Source: Archivesica marissinica (Eukaryota; Mollusca; Bivalvia; Venerida; Vesicomyidae). Taken from it: DNA of 64,000 bases. The notes beneath the pieces were generated by a model that did not search any database, had not been told where the DNA came from, and saw nothing but the letters and a program-made list of their open reading frames with translations. Shown here piece after piece: positions 36,982 to 47,889 of this stretch (position 1 is its first letter; each line of letters opens with the position of its first letter). The stretch spans positions 3,814,615 to 3,878,614 of the forward strand of contig CM026393.1 of assembly GCA_014843695.1 (NCBI GenBank), given 5' to 3'. Both the position numbers and the translations under genes were made by a program.

Positions 36982-37686
36982 CAGTCTACATCCGTTATGT
37001 CAAAGTCGGCTATGTCGAATTATCCGGTTATCTCGAAGTCGGATCAAAGTCCCGTTTCAGACACTATCATTTACATATAACTGGCTCTGTTTATATCGAA
37101 TTTCGTTAAAGCGACATTACATCGCAAAAAGCAAATAAAATGCACCCGTTTCACGTATAAAGTATTGCTACTACAAATTCTTCTGAATACATCGAACAAT
37201 AACATTGAATCAATTTAACAGTGTTTTTCAAACGTAAAAGTAGGATTTCATATAACGGTCACCCAGGCTCCTGAATTGACGTTTATTGTCATTGAAGTCA
37301 ATACTAAACAGGCGATACTTTCGTTTAGAGATAATTTAATTAAGATTAGTCTACAAATAAATATGCATAGGCATACATGTGAGATATCACGGTAAATATG
37401 TAGCATAACTCGTGTTATTCAGGATAAACGCGTTGTATTACGCATGAATGTCGACCCTATTTACATTATTTTGTTATTTCAACAAACCGCGTATACGACG
37501 TTTGTTTATTGTTGAAATACTCAGTTATTGAGGCAAATATTGGGGGGGGGATATACCATATAATAGCAAATTACATTCTGCCGACATTTGCGTTTTCGCC
37601 TATGTAGTGTCGCTTTAAGTCAAACTTCGGTTATGTCGAAGTATTTTGTTCGGTTCGACGGAATTCGACACAACGGGTTTAGACTG
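36982..37686. mobile_element. Pogo/Tigger-like MITE, 705 bp
   Basis: Terminal inverted repeats CAGTCTACATCCGTTATGTC (left) and CAGTCTAAACCCGTTGTGTC (right end, reverse-complemented) differ at four positions. TA dinucleotides flank both ends (36980-36981 and 37687-37688), the target preference of the Tc1/mariner superfamily. The subterminal runs of TATGTCGAA are typical of pogo-like elements. There is no transposase frame. A poly-G run is at about 37542. Confidence 0.82.
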
Positions 37687-38199
37687 TATATTATTGTCCT
37701 TACAAAATACTAGTTGTCTTTATTTGCCGTGTGCTCAATATTGATCGTCACAAAATAGTATTCAAAGTTCAATGAATTGCATTCGGACACGCAAACTGTT
37801 AATTTCTATTACATTTAATTGACGTGAGTCCCATAATATTTTTTGTTCGACATTTTACTTGAGTTGTCATGTTTGACGTTACAAAATGATTTTCATTGGT
37901 TTAATTTGAAATTTCAAATTTTGAATGTTTAATTTTGACGTCACCCTATGTAATGTTCTTGCTAACGTATGCTCAATGTTGATGTCTCAAAATATTAAAT
38001 ATGTGGCTTTGCATTCATATATCACAAAATGTTGTATTCATTGACTTGCATTCGTATGTTTCATTCTGACATGACAACTTGTTAAATTCGTGTGATTTGT
38101 CTCGACTGCGGGAAATTGGGTGATGCATTAACCCTAACACTAACCCTATTAGCTGTTTTTGATTTGCGTTCGTAAGTTGAAATAAATATGTGCGCACTT
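37687..38199. other. Unique intron sequence
   Basis: AT-rich, no feature recognised. Confidence 0.5.
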
Positions 38200-38297
38200 G
38201 AGCTGCTGTATGCAACCAGGATTTCTGCTGTGCGCAACCAGGATTTATGTTGTACGCAACCAGGTTTTCTGCTGTACGCAACCAGGATTTGCAAACT
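38200..38297. repeat. 22-bp tandem repeat, four copies
   Basis: The unit is TGCTGTACGCAACCAGGATT plus TC, with small variants. Confidence 0.85.
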
Positions 38298-38399
38298 TCG
38301 TGATTCATTATTAATCGACTCGGACACCTCAAATCCAGCTTAACGCATGTGTTTATGCATCAGTATCCAACTCCCATGTCCTGATTACGGTCGGTGACT

Positions 38400-38590
38400 T
38401 CGCATCGTGTTCCTCCCCCTCACCGCTGTGTGTGTGCGAATCCAACTGGGGTGTCGTATTTTTGCAAGCGACGAAGCTATCCAATCGACTTGCAAAAGAT
38501 CGGTGGTTGTACCCGGGTGTCAGTCCGTCCGTGCGTGCCTGCAATGCTGCTCGAAGGGGCATCATGGGTCTTCCTCCACCATTAATAACT
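38400..38590 (+). mobile_element. SINE (third family)
   Basis: Box-B-like GTGCGAATCCAAC near 38435, then AAGCTATCCAATCGACTTGC, GGTGGTTGTACCCGGGTGTC and GGGTCTTCCTCCACCATTAA. The central block matches the minus-strand copy at 11070-11222. Confidence 0.6.
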
Positions 38591-39535
38591 GCATACTTGC
38601 CATAGTTTCCAGTGTTCTACATGTGTTACCATTATTGTCTTGCAGCACAATACTGTATATGCTGGGCATGGTTAGGCTATCTAACATATGTTCATCGTTT
38701 CATAGATAATATTGCAGACGGGATCTTAAACAAATCTAAATATAAAGTTCATCTACGGAGCTAAATAGTTGCTTCATGTTAACACTGTTTGTATTATCTT
38801 AGACTGGGATTCAAGTTTTCTCTCAATAGAAAAAAATCCATATTGGACATATTTGCTTATCTATTTTTGTTTACATTTAAATTAATATATTGGATTAAAA
38901 TATCTCATGTCCGGTGTATTTATATATACTCTATTAACATTGAATCAAGATATATTGCAGGATTCTAAGACGACTGATTAATTCTAAATAAATATTATGA
39001 ATTGTACTCATTTTCAGATAGGATAAATAAATAAATAAATAAATAATAATCAATCCATTATTTTTATCACGTGTTATTATATTATTTCAAGGGTTCACGT
39101 GCCCAGCATAATCGTTGTTTTATGCTTAACTTCAAGTGTTCATTTATTTTTTCTTAAACAAGTAGAACAAGGAAGACACTTATAGGATGCAGATTTACAG
39201 TGCCCTTTGCTTGTTATCAGCTACTAATGCTAGGCTTACCATTTTTTCGTTTATATTTGTACTTTCGTCAATCTTAATACATAAATATTGCCATACCTTG
39301 TACCGATTTCTAGTATACAGTGGAAAGAAATTCAATAAGCTTTTAGCTTTCATTTCAATCCACGTGTATGTATTGTGTACATAATTATTTGTAGTAAATT
39401 ATGTTATATAATTTAGAATAAATATGTTTAAACCAAGGGAGAATCCAAAGCATAATAAAACCACCCATGATCGAAATATTGAACTCACCATATGGATAGT
39501 TGTTGGGTAAAATATTTCTGAGAGACAAATTTAAT
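38591..39535. other. AT-rich intron sequence
   Basis: No gene recognised. A short (AAAT)n run is at about 39026-39046. Confidence 0.5.
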
Positions 39536-40045
39536 TTATTAAAAATTCTAGTAATATTTGATATATCTTTGGTATGAAAATATATCTGGGTGCATATTTC
39601 TTAACAAATTCTAGTAATATTTGATATATCTATGGCATGAAAATATATCTGGGTGCATATTTCTTAACAAATTCTAGTAATATTTGATATATCTATGGTA
39701 TGAAAATATATCTGGGTGCATATTTCTTAACAAATTCTAGTAATATTTGATATATCTATGGTATGAAAATATATCTGGGTGCATATTTCTTAACAAATTC
39801 TAGTAATATTTTATATATCTATGGTATGAAAATATATCTGGGTGCATATTTCTTAACAAATTCTAGTAATATTTGATATATCTATGGTATGAAAATATAT
39901 CTGGGTGGATGTTTCTTAACAAATTCTAGTAATATTTTATATATCTATGGTATGAAAATATATCTGGGTGGATGTTTCTTAACAAATTCTAGTAATATTT
40001 TATATATCTATGGTATGAAAATATATCTGGGTGCATATTTCTTCG
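39536..40045. repeat. 63-bp minisatellite, about eight copies
   Basis: The unit is built from AACAAATTCTAGTAATATTT, GATATATCTATGGTATGAAA and ATATATCTGGGTGCATATTT. Variants are TTTATATATC and GGTGGATG. Confidence 0.94.
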
Positions 40046-40309
40046 TGTATTTAGTAATGGCGTCATAAACTAACAAACTAAACAAATTTGTGATTTTTAG
40101 ACACGCACGATCAGTGTGTAAAGATTAAACATTACATATAATGAAGCCCCAATAAGTGGAGATTGCAGAATACCTAGATAAAGCTTTCTCAAGACGTTTG
40201 TTGTCATTGGATACTCTTATAAATTATAATTTAGGGGTATCCAACACATACTTTGAAAGTCGTTAAGAGTTACAAAATCAATAATACTACTAATACTACT
40301 AATAATAAT

Positions 40310-40650
40310 AAAGATTTTATTTTACGAGAGAACGCATTTAGTTATTATACCATGAGGCCCCCAACATATTAGTATATACAAATCAAATGATCCAGGACTA
40401 TAAGTGGAAACTGCATATTGGAATAATATAGTAATGTTAAAGCTGAACAGTAGAGAATCTATATATAATATGTAATGGAATATTATGACATATGAAATTG
40501 TTTAGCAGAGGGGGAATGAGACAATTAGTGACAATAAATTTATATAACAATGTGACTTATAGGGGTATCTTGAAAATAAGTACGATCTGACGTAATACTA
40601 GTAGAAATATGTGATTAGTTTGTATTGTTATTGTTCCACCGTAAGTAGAG
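40310..40650 (-). mobile_element. LINE 3' region, interrupted by its own minisatellite
   Basis: The 3' UTR includes AAAGATTTTATTTTACGAGA, CCATGAGGCCCCCAACATAT and an AATACT-type tail. At 40590-40650 the minus-strand reading ends in TIQQF-RILYLRWNN, the C-terminus of a LINE reverse transcriptase. The 5' continuation of the same element is at 42175-42215 (SIWTALPHSVVQN). The sequence in between has expanded into the 25/26-bp array. Confidence 0.75.
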
Positions 40651-42180
40651 AATTCTGAACTGTTGGATAGTTGGAGCATTTGAACTGTTGGATAGTTGGA
40701 GCATTTGAACTGTTGGATAGTTGGAGCATTTTGAACTGTTAGATAGTTGGAGCATTTGAACTGTTGGATAGTTGGAGCATTTTGAACTGTTGGATAGTTG
40801 GAGCATTTTGAACTGTTGGATAGTTGGAGCATTTTGAACGGTTGGATAGTTGGAGCATTTTGAACTGTTGGATAGTTGGAGCATTTTGAACTGTCGGATA
40901 GTTGGAGCATTTTGAACTGTCGGATAGTTGGAGCATTTTGAACTGTCGGATAGTTGGAGCATTTTGAACTGTTGGATAGTTGGAGCATTTTGAACTGTTG
41001 GATAGTTGGAGCATTTTGAACTGTTGGATAGTTGGAGCATTTTGAACTGTTGGATAGTTGGAGCATTTGAACTGTTTGATAGTTGGAGCATTTTGAACTG
41101 TTGGATAGTTGGAGCAGTTTGAACTGTTGGAGAGTTGGAGCATTTTGAACTGTTTGATAGTTGGAGCATTTTGAACTGTTGGATAGTTGGAGCAGTTTGA
41201 ACTGTTGGATAGTTGGAGCAGTTTGAACTGTTGGATAGTTGGAGCATTTGAACTGTTGGATAGTTGGAGCAGTTTGAACTGTTGGATAGTTGGAGCATTT
41301 GAATTGTTGGATAGTTGGAGCATTTTGAACTGTCGGATAGTTGGAGCAGTTTGAACTGTTGGATAGTTGGAGCAGTTTGAACTGTTGGATAGTGGAGCAG
41401 TTTGAATTGTTGGATAGTTGGAGCATTTGAACTGTTGGATAGTTGGAGCAGTTTGAACTGTTGGATAGTTGGAGCATTTGAATTGTTGGATAGTTGGAGC
41501 ATTTTGAACTGTCGGATAGTTGGAGCAGTTTGAACTGTTGGATAGTTGGAGCAGTTTGAACTGTTGGATAGTTGGAGCAGTTTGAATTGTTGGATAGTTG
41601 GAGCATTTTGAACTGTCGGATAGTTGGAGCATTTTGAACTGTTGGATAGTTGGAGCATTTTGAACTGTTGGATAGTTGGAGCATTTTGAACTGTTGGATA
41701 GTTGGAGCATTTTGAACTGTTGGATAGTTGGAGCATTTGAACTGTTTGATAGTTGGAGCATTTTGAACTGTTGGATAGTTGGAGCAGTTTGAACTGTTGG
41801 AGAGTTGGAGCATTTTGAACTGTTTGATAGTTGGAGCATTTTGAACTGTTGGATAGTTGGAGCAGTTTGAACTGTTGGATAGTTGGAGCAGTTTGAACTG
41901 TTGGATAGTTGGAGCATTTGAACTGTTGGATAGTTGGAGCAGTTTGAACTGTTGGATAGTTGGAGCATTTGAATTGTTGGATAGTTGGAGCATTTTGAAC
42001 TGTCGGATAGTTGGAGCATTTTGAACTGTTGGATAGTTGGAGCAGTTTGAACTGTTGGATAGTTGGAGCAGTTTGAACTGTTGGATAGTTGGAGCAGTTT
42101 GAATTGTTGGATAGTTGGAGCATTTGAACTGTTGGATAGTTGGAGCATTTTGAACTGTTGGATAGTTGGAGCATTTTGAA
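40650..42180. repeat. 25/26-bp minisatellite derived from LINE coding sequence
   Basis: The unit is GAACTGTTGGATAGTTGGAG plus CATTTT (26 bp), or CATTT (25 bp), or CAGTTT. On the minus strand a unit reads NAPTIQQFK in one frame, which continues the LINE peptide SIWTALPHSVVQN directly. Because 25 and 26 are not multiples of three, the peptide cycles through the frames, which explains the three long minus-strand open frames. About 59 copies. A block of about 700 bp is internally duplicated (near 41040-41390 and 41700-42110). Confidence 0.95.
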
Positions 42181-42365
42181 CAACTGAATGAGGCAATGCA
42201 GTCCAAATACTCAGAAGTTACGATTTTTGCAGACCAGGTTACAAATTGTAATAACTATGATATCAGTGGTGCTATATTTTTGTTAGCGCACTGATAACTG
42301 TTCGTGTTCAAGCAAGTTCTCGCAAATCCGTCAACTATTCTAAAAACGTTTCTTTTTCATTTTAG

Positions 42366-43464
42366 AGAATTTACCGTCTTCAAAGACAAGCCAAACCACG
42401 ACGTCACCGACGCACTTCTTTCATTAAAGAACGCGGTTGTGCATCCTTCATTTGGAAGTCAGCTGTCGCCGCTCTCGCCGGCAATGCATCTTGGTCCTTT
42501 GAACCCTGGTGGCTTGGGAAACCATGGTCAGCAAGCATTGGCGTACACTGTAAATCATGGAGGTCAAGTTCACCCGATGAGTTATACCGGAAGGGGAAGT
42601 CCCCAGTATCCATCAGTGCACGCTCAGATTCACGGTGAACATATCAATCCGCCGCAGCACAGCATGTTTCCGGCGATGAGTGTTAATGTGTCAATGAGCA
42701 TGAATGTAGTTCCCCCCAATTTTGGAAACAATACGTGCAACCCTGTTCAACAATGGCAGTCGACATCTCAACATTATAACATGGGTCAAGAATACCAGCA
42801 TAGTCCCCAGGAATCGACGTTTCAATCCCAGTATAGCCCATATTCTCAGAACTATCACCCTCAACATTATTCCTTCTCGTCTGATTTCCGGACTGGAGTT
42901 TCCGACAACCGCGGTTTCTACTATAAAATGGCAGACGACTTCAGAGGAGGACCAAGATATTACTCTCCAAATCAATTCAAGCGCGGAAAATTCATCGATG
43001 ACAAACCACTTCATCTAGCACACAGCCCGGATTCTTCAAAAATCAACTTGTGTCGAATCTGCGGGAAAACATATGCGAGACCGAGTACACTAAAAACTCA
43101 CTTACGTACTCATTCTGGGGAAAAGCCTTACAAATGTAACGCATGTAACAAGTCATTTTCACAAGCAGCTAATCTAACTGCACACTCGCGGACTCACAGC
43201 GGAGAGAAACCGTTTCATTGCCCGGTCTGCGACCGCCATTTCTCCCAGAGTTCCTCAGTAACGACACACATGCGCACACACAGTGGTGAGCGTCCTTATC
43301 GATGTCGTCTGTGTAAAAAGGCGTTCTCAGACAGTTCAACGCTGACCAAACACTTGAGGATTCACAGCGGAGAGAAACCTTACCAATGTAAGCTCTGTTT
43401 GTTACGCTTCTCTCAGAGTGGGAACTTAAACAGACACATGCGTGTACATTCCAGCAATGGCTGA
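42366..43464 (+). CDS. gl: Glass-like C2H2 transcription factor, terminal exon
   Basis: Ortholog of Drosophila Glass, the zinc-finger factor needed for photoreceptor differentiation; in other animals it is expressed in eyes and other neurons. Joined to the exon at 28044 it gives 424 residues, against about 600 in Drosophila. The N-terminal region is rich in His, Gln, Ser and Pro. It keeps two short Glass-type motifs, [14 protein letters not shown] (near residue 159) and YSFSSDFR (near 227). Five C2H2 fingers follow at about 288-308, 316-336, 344-364, 372-392 and 400-420. They include [32 protein letters not shown] and [18 protein letters not shown], almost identical to Drosophila Glass. Only four residues follow the last finger. 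The open frame extends upstream to 42304, but the first 21 codons are intron. The acceptor is at 42364-42365 and the stop TGA at 43462. Confidence 0.96.
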
Positions 43465-43530
43465 TTTCGTGGACACAATTCGTAAATGATATACATGTAT
43501 AACTAATTGTCAGATACAAAATGGCAATCA

Positions 43531-43536
43531 ATTAAA
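43531..43536 (+). promoter_or_regulatory. Possible polyadenylation signal of glass
   Basis: ATTAAA, 67 bp after the stop codon, followed by GT-rich sequence and then the 45-bp array. It is the only candidate hexamer I noticed before the array. Confidence 0.35.
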
Positions 43537-43544
43537 ATAGAGTG

Positions 43545-44105
43545 AGTGCAGCCTGAAGTCTGCAGCCAGTACATAAATCCTGTTCACTGGAGACCAATTT
43601 GTGTCTGCAGCCAGTACATAAGACATGTCCACTTGAGACCAATTCTTGTCTGCAGCCAGTGCATAAGACATGTCCACTTGAGACCAATTCTTGTCTGCAG
43701 CCAGTACATAAGACATGTCCACTTGAGACCAATTCTTGTCTGCAGCCAGTACATAAGACATGTCCACTTGAGACCAATTCTTGTCTGCAGCCAGTACATA
43801 GACCTGTCCCCTGGAGACCAATTCGTGTCTGCAGCCAGTACATATACATGTCCCCTGGAGACCAATTATTGTCTGCAGCTAGTACATAGACCTGTCCCCT
43901 GGAGACCAATTCTTGTCTGCAGCTAGTACATAAGACCTGTCCCCTGAAGACCAATTCGTGTCTGCGGCCAGTACATAAGACCTGTCCCCTGGAGACCAAT
44001 TATTGTCTGCAGCCAGTACATAAGACCTGGCGCCTGAAGACCAATTCGTGTCTGCGGACAGTACATAAGACCTGGCCCCTGGATATCTACTATTGTTTAC
44101 AGTAA
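43545..44105. repeat. 45-bp minisatellite just after glass
   Basis: The unit is AGACATGTCCACTTGAGACC, AATTCTTGTCTGCAGCCAGT and ACATA, about 12 copies, with CCTGTCCCCTGGAG and CCTGGCGCCTGAAG variants to the right. It starts about 80 bp after the stop codon and may be in the 3' UTR or downstream. Confidence 0.95.
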
Positions 44106-44249
44106 GAACATAGACTCTGGCCCCGGAGACATGTACTCTTATCAGACTGCTCAAATAGCGTTAAAATGACTTCAACACCCTGTATATTTATTATGCGCCG
44201 TGTTCATACCTAAAATGCCGCTGAAACATGGCCATGACATGTGATGTCA

Positions 44250-47200
44250 GCAGAGACACGTCGAGCATCTGGATTATATTGCTCAGGCTGTATATCGGCA
44301 TAGACACGCACGTCGAGCATCTGGATTATATTGCTCAGGCTGTATATCGGCATAGACGTGTCGAGCATCTGGATTATATTGCCCAGGCTGTATATCGGCA
44401 TAGACGTGTCGAGCATCTGGATTATATTGCCCAGGCTGTATATCGGCATAGACGTGTCGAGCATCTGGATTATATTGCCCAGGCTGTATATCGGCATAGA
44501 CGTGTCGAGCATCTGGATTATATTGCCCAGGCTGTATATCGGCATAGACGTGTCGAGCATCTGGATTGATTGCTCAGGCTATATATCGGCATAGACACGC
44601 ACGTCGAGCATCTGGATCATATTGCTCAGGCTATATATCGGCATAGACGTGTCGAGCATCTGGATTATATTGCTCAGGCTTATATCGGCATAGACGTGTC
44701 GAGCATCTGGATTATATTGCTCAGGCTGTATATCGGCATAGACGTGTCGAGCATCTGGATTATATTGCTCAGGCTGTATATCGGCATAGACGTGTCGAGC
44801 ATCTGGATTTATTGCCAGGCTCTATACGGATAGACACGTCGAACTCTGGATTATATTGCTCAGGCTATATATCGGCATAGACGTGTCGAGCATCTGGATT
44901 ATATTGCTCAGGCTTATATCGGCATAGACGTGTCGAGCATCCGGATTATATTGCTCAGGCTCTATATCGGCATAGACACGCACGTCGAGCATCTGGATCA
45001 TATTGCTCAGGCTGTATATCGGCATAGACGTGTCGAGCATCTGGATTATATTGCTCAGGCTGTATATCGGCATAGACGTGTCGAGCATCTGGATTATATT
45101 GCCCAGGCTGTATATCGGCATAGACGTGTCGAGCATCTGGATTATATTGCTCAGGCTATATATCGGCATAGACGTGTCGAGCATCTGGATTATATTGCTC
45201 AGGCTGTATATCGGCATAGACGTGTCGAGCATCTGGATTGTATTGCTCAGGCTATATATCGGCATAGACACGCACGTCGAGCATCTGGATCATATTGCTC
45301 AGGCTATATATCGGCATAGACGTGTCGAGCATCTGAATTATATTGCTCAGGCTGTATATCGGCATAGACACGCACGTCGAGCATCTGGATTATATTGCTC
45401 AGGCTGTATATCGGCATAGACGTGTCGAGCATCTGGATTATATTGCTCAGGCTATATATCGGCATAGACGTGTCGAGCATCTGGATTATATTGCTCAGGC
45501 TGTATATCGGCATAGACGTGTCGAGCATCTGGATTGTATTGCTCAGGCTATATATCGGCATAGACACGCACGTCGAGCATCTGGATCATATTGCTCAGGC
45601 TATATATCGGCATAGACGTGTCGAGCATCTGAATTATATTGCTCAGGCTGTATATCGGCATAGACACGCACGTCGAGCATCTGGATTATATTGCTCAGGC
45701 TGTATATCGGCATAGACGTGTCGAGCATCTGGATTATATTGCTCAGGCTATATATCGGCATAGACGTGTCGAGCATCTGGATTATATTGCTCAGGCTGTA
45801 TATCGGCATAGACGTGTCGAGCATCTGGATTGTATTGCTCAGGCTCTATAACGGTATAGACACGTCGAACTTCTGGATTATATTGCTCAGGCTATATATC
45901 GGCATAGACGTGTCGAGCATCTGGATTATATTGCTCAGGTTGTATATCGGCATAGACGTGTCGAGCATCTGGATTATATTGCTCAGGCTATATATCGGCA
46001 TAGACGTGTCGAGCATCTGGATTATATTGCTCAGGCTATATATCGGCATAGACGTGTCGAGCATCTGGCTTATATTGCTCAGGCTATATATCGGCATAGA
46101 CGTGTCGAGCATCTGGATTATATTGCTCAGGCTATATATCGGCATAGACGTGTCAAGCATCTGGCTTATATTGCTCAGGCTATATATCGGCATAGACGTG
46201 TCGAGCATCTGGATTATATTGCTCAGGCTCCATATCGGCATAGACATGCACGTCGAGCATCTGGATCATATTGCTCAGGTTGTATATCGGCATAGACGTG
46301 TCAAGCATCTGGATTATATTGCTCAGGCTATATATCGGCATAGACGTGTCGAGCATCTGGATTATATTGCTCAGGCTCCATATCGGCATAGACGTGTCGA
46401 GCATCCGGATTATATTGCTCAGGCTCTATATCGGCATAGACACGCACGTCGAGCATCTGGATCATATTGCTCAGGCTGTATATCGGCATAGACGTGTCGA
46501 GCATCTGGATTATATTGCTCAGGCTGTATATCGGCATAGACGTGTCGAGCATCTGGATTGCATTGCTCAGGCTATATATCGGCATAGACACGCACGTCGA
46601 GCATCTGGATCATATTGCTCAGGCTATATATCGGCATAGACGTGTCGAGCATCTGGATTATATTGCTCAGGCTATATATCGGCATAGACGTGTCGAGCAT
46701 CTGGATTATATTGCTCAGGCTGTATATCGGCATAGACGTGTCGAGCATCTGGATTATATTGCTCAGGCTGTATATCGGCATAGACGTGTCGAGCATCTGG
46801 ATTGTATTGCTCAGGCTCTATATCGGTATAGACACGTCGAACTTCTGGATTATATTGCTCAGGCTATATATCGGCATAGACGTGTCGAGCATCTGGATTA
46901 TATTGCTCAGGCTCCATATCGGCATAGACGTGTCGAGCATCCGGATTATATTGCTCAGGCTCTATATCGGCATAGACACGCACGTCGAGCATCTGGATCA
47001 TATTGCTCAGGCTGTATATCGGCATAGATGTGTCGAGCATCTGGATTATATTGCTCAGGCTCCATATCGGCATAGACACGCACGTCGAGCATCTGGATCA
47101 TATTGCTCAGGCTGTATATCGGCATAGACGTGTCTCAAGCATCTGGATTATATTGCCCAGGCTGTATATCGGTATATAGACACGTCGAGCATCTGGATCA

Positions 47201-47310
47201 TATTGCTCAGGCTATATATCGGTATATACACGTCGAGCATCTGGATCATATTTATCAGGCTGTATATCGGTATATACACGTCGAGCATCTGGATCATATT
47301 TATCAGGCAA
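44250..47310. repeat. 48-bp minisatellite, about 63 copies
   Basis: The unit is GTGTCGAGCATCTGGATTAT, ATTGCTCAGGCTGTATATCG and GCATAGAC. A 4-bp longer variant has ACACGCACGTCGAGC. A 296-bp higher-order block is tandemly repeated near 45262 and 45558. The last few units (47160-47310) are diverged, with GGTATATACACGTCGAG. Confidence 0.96.
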
Positions 47311-47671
47311 TACCGACATGCATTATTTAAGCACCGTCTCTTCCTACAGTTGGAGTGTGGGTAAAATATAGAAAGGTAAATGCATATGGACACTATTGTT
47401 GACATTTGTTATTGTGACTACATGTAAAGATATATGTTTTACTATGACTAAATTAAAACTAAGTTCGTGTGTACGAACTACTATAAAAACAACAAGAAAG
47501 TATTATTTTTCTTAAACGTAAAATCAATTTGTTTTGTTAGAAAAATCTCAGACCAATCACAGTGTCAATTGTACGCACCGTTTGTACATTGAATTAGGCA
47601 TCTGTGCGCATATCGATTGACAATATGTTATACTGCAAACTTTGTATTCGCGTACTACTTTACGATTGTGC
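47311..47671. other. Unique sequence with a diverged copy of the 57-bp array's left flank
   Basis: At about 47575-47640, CCGTTTGTACATTGAATTAG, ATTGACAATATG and ATACTGCAAAC resemble the sequence just left of the 57-bp array (CCGTTTGTACATTAAATTAAG, ATTGACATTGTATG, CTACTGCAACA). The copies lie on either side of the SINE at 47672. Confidence 0.5.
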
Positions 47672-47820
47672 TCTTAGGCAAGGCATATACATTCCACTGT
47701 GTATCTTCTCTCTCCATCATGTGTATGCATTCCATCAGGAATAAGGTCTCGAGAGCAATTAATATAATGTTGTATATACTTGTTGCGCAATCGAGATAAA
47801 ATAAATGTGCATGAATTAAA
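47672..47820 (+). mobile_element. SINE, 5'-truncated (first family)
   Basis: TTAGGCAAGGCATATACATT, TATCTTCTCTCTCCATCATG, TTCCATCAGGAATAAGGTCT and the AATTAATATAATGTTG / GCGCAATCGAG tail match the body and tail of the SINE at 35423. The tRNA-like head is missing. Confidence 0.75.
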
Positions 47821-47889
47821 TTGTACTTGCCGTTTGTACATTAAATTAAGCACGTAAACCTACACATCTCCATTGACATTGTATGTCCT

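Larger units (their letters stand above)
28220..42365 (+). other. glass intron, 14.1 kb
   Basis: Bounded by GTGAGT (28220) and TTTCTTTTTCATTTTAG (ending 42365). A second AG lies two bases later, but only the first acceptor preserves the frame. The intron contains seven tandem arrays or duplications, at least two SINEs, LINE 3' ends, a TTAA element and a pogo-like element. Confidence 0.8.
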
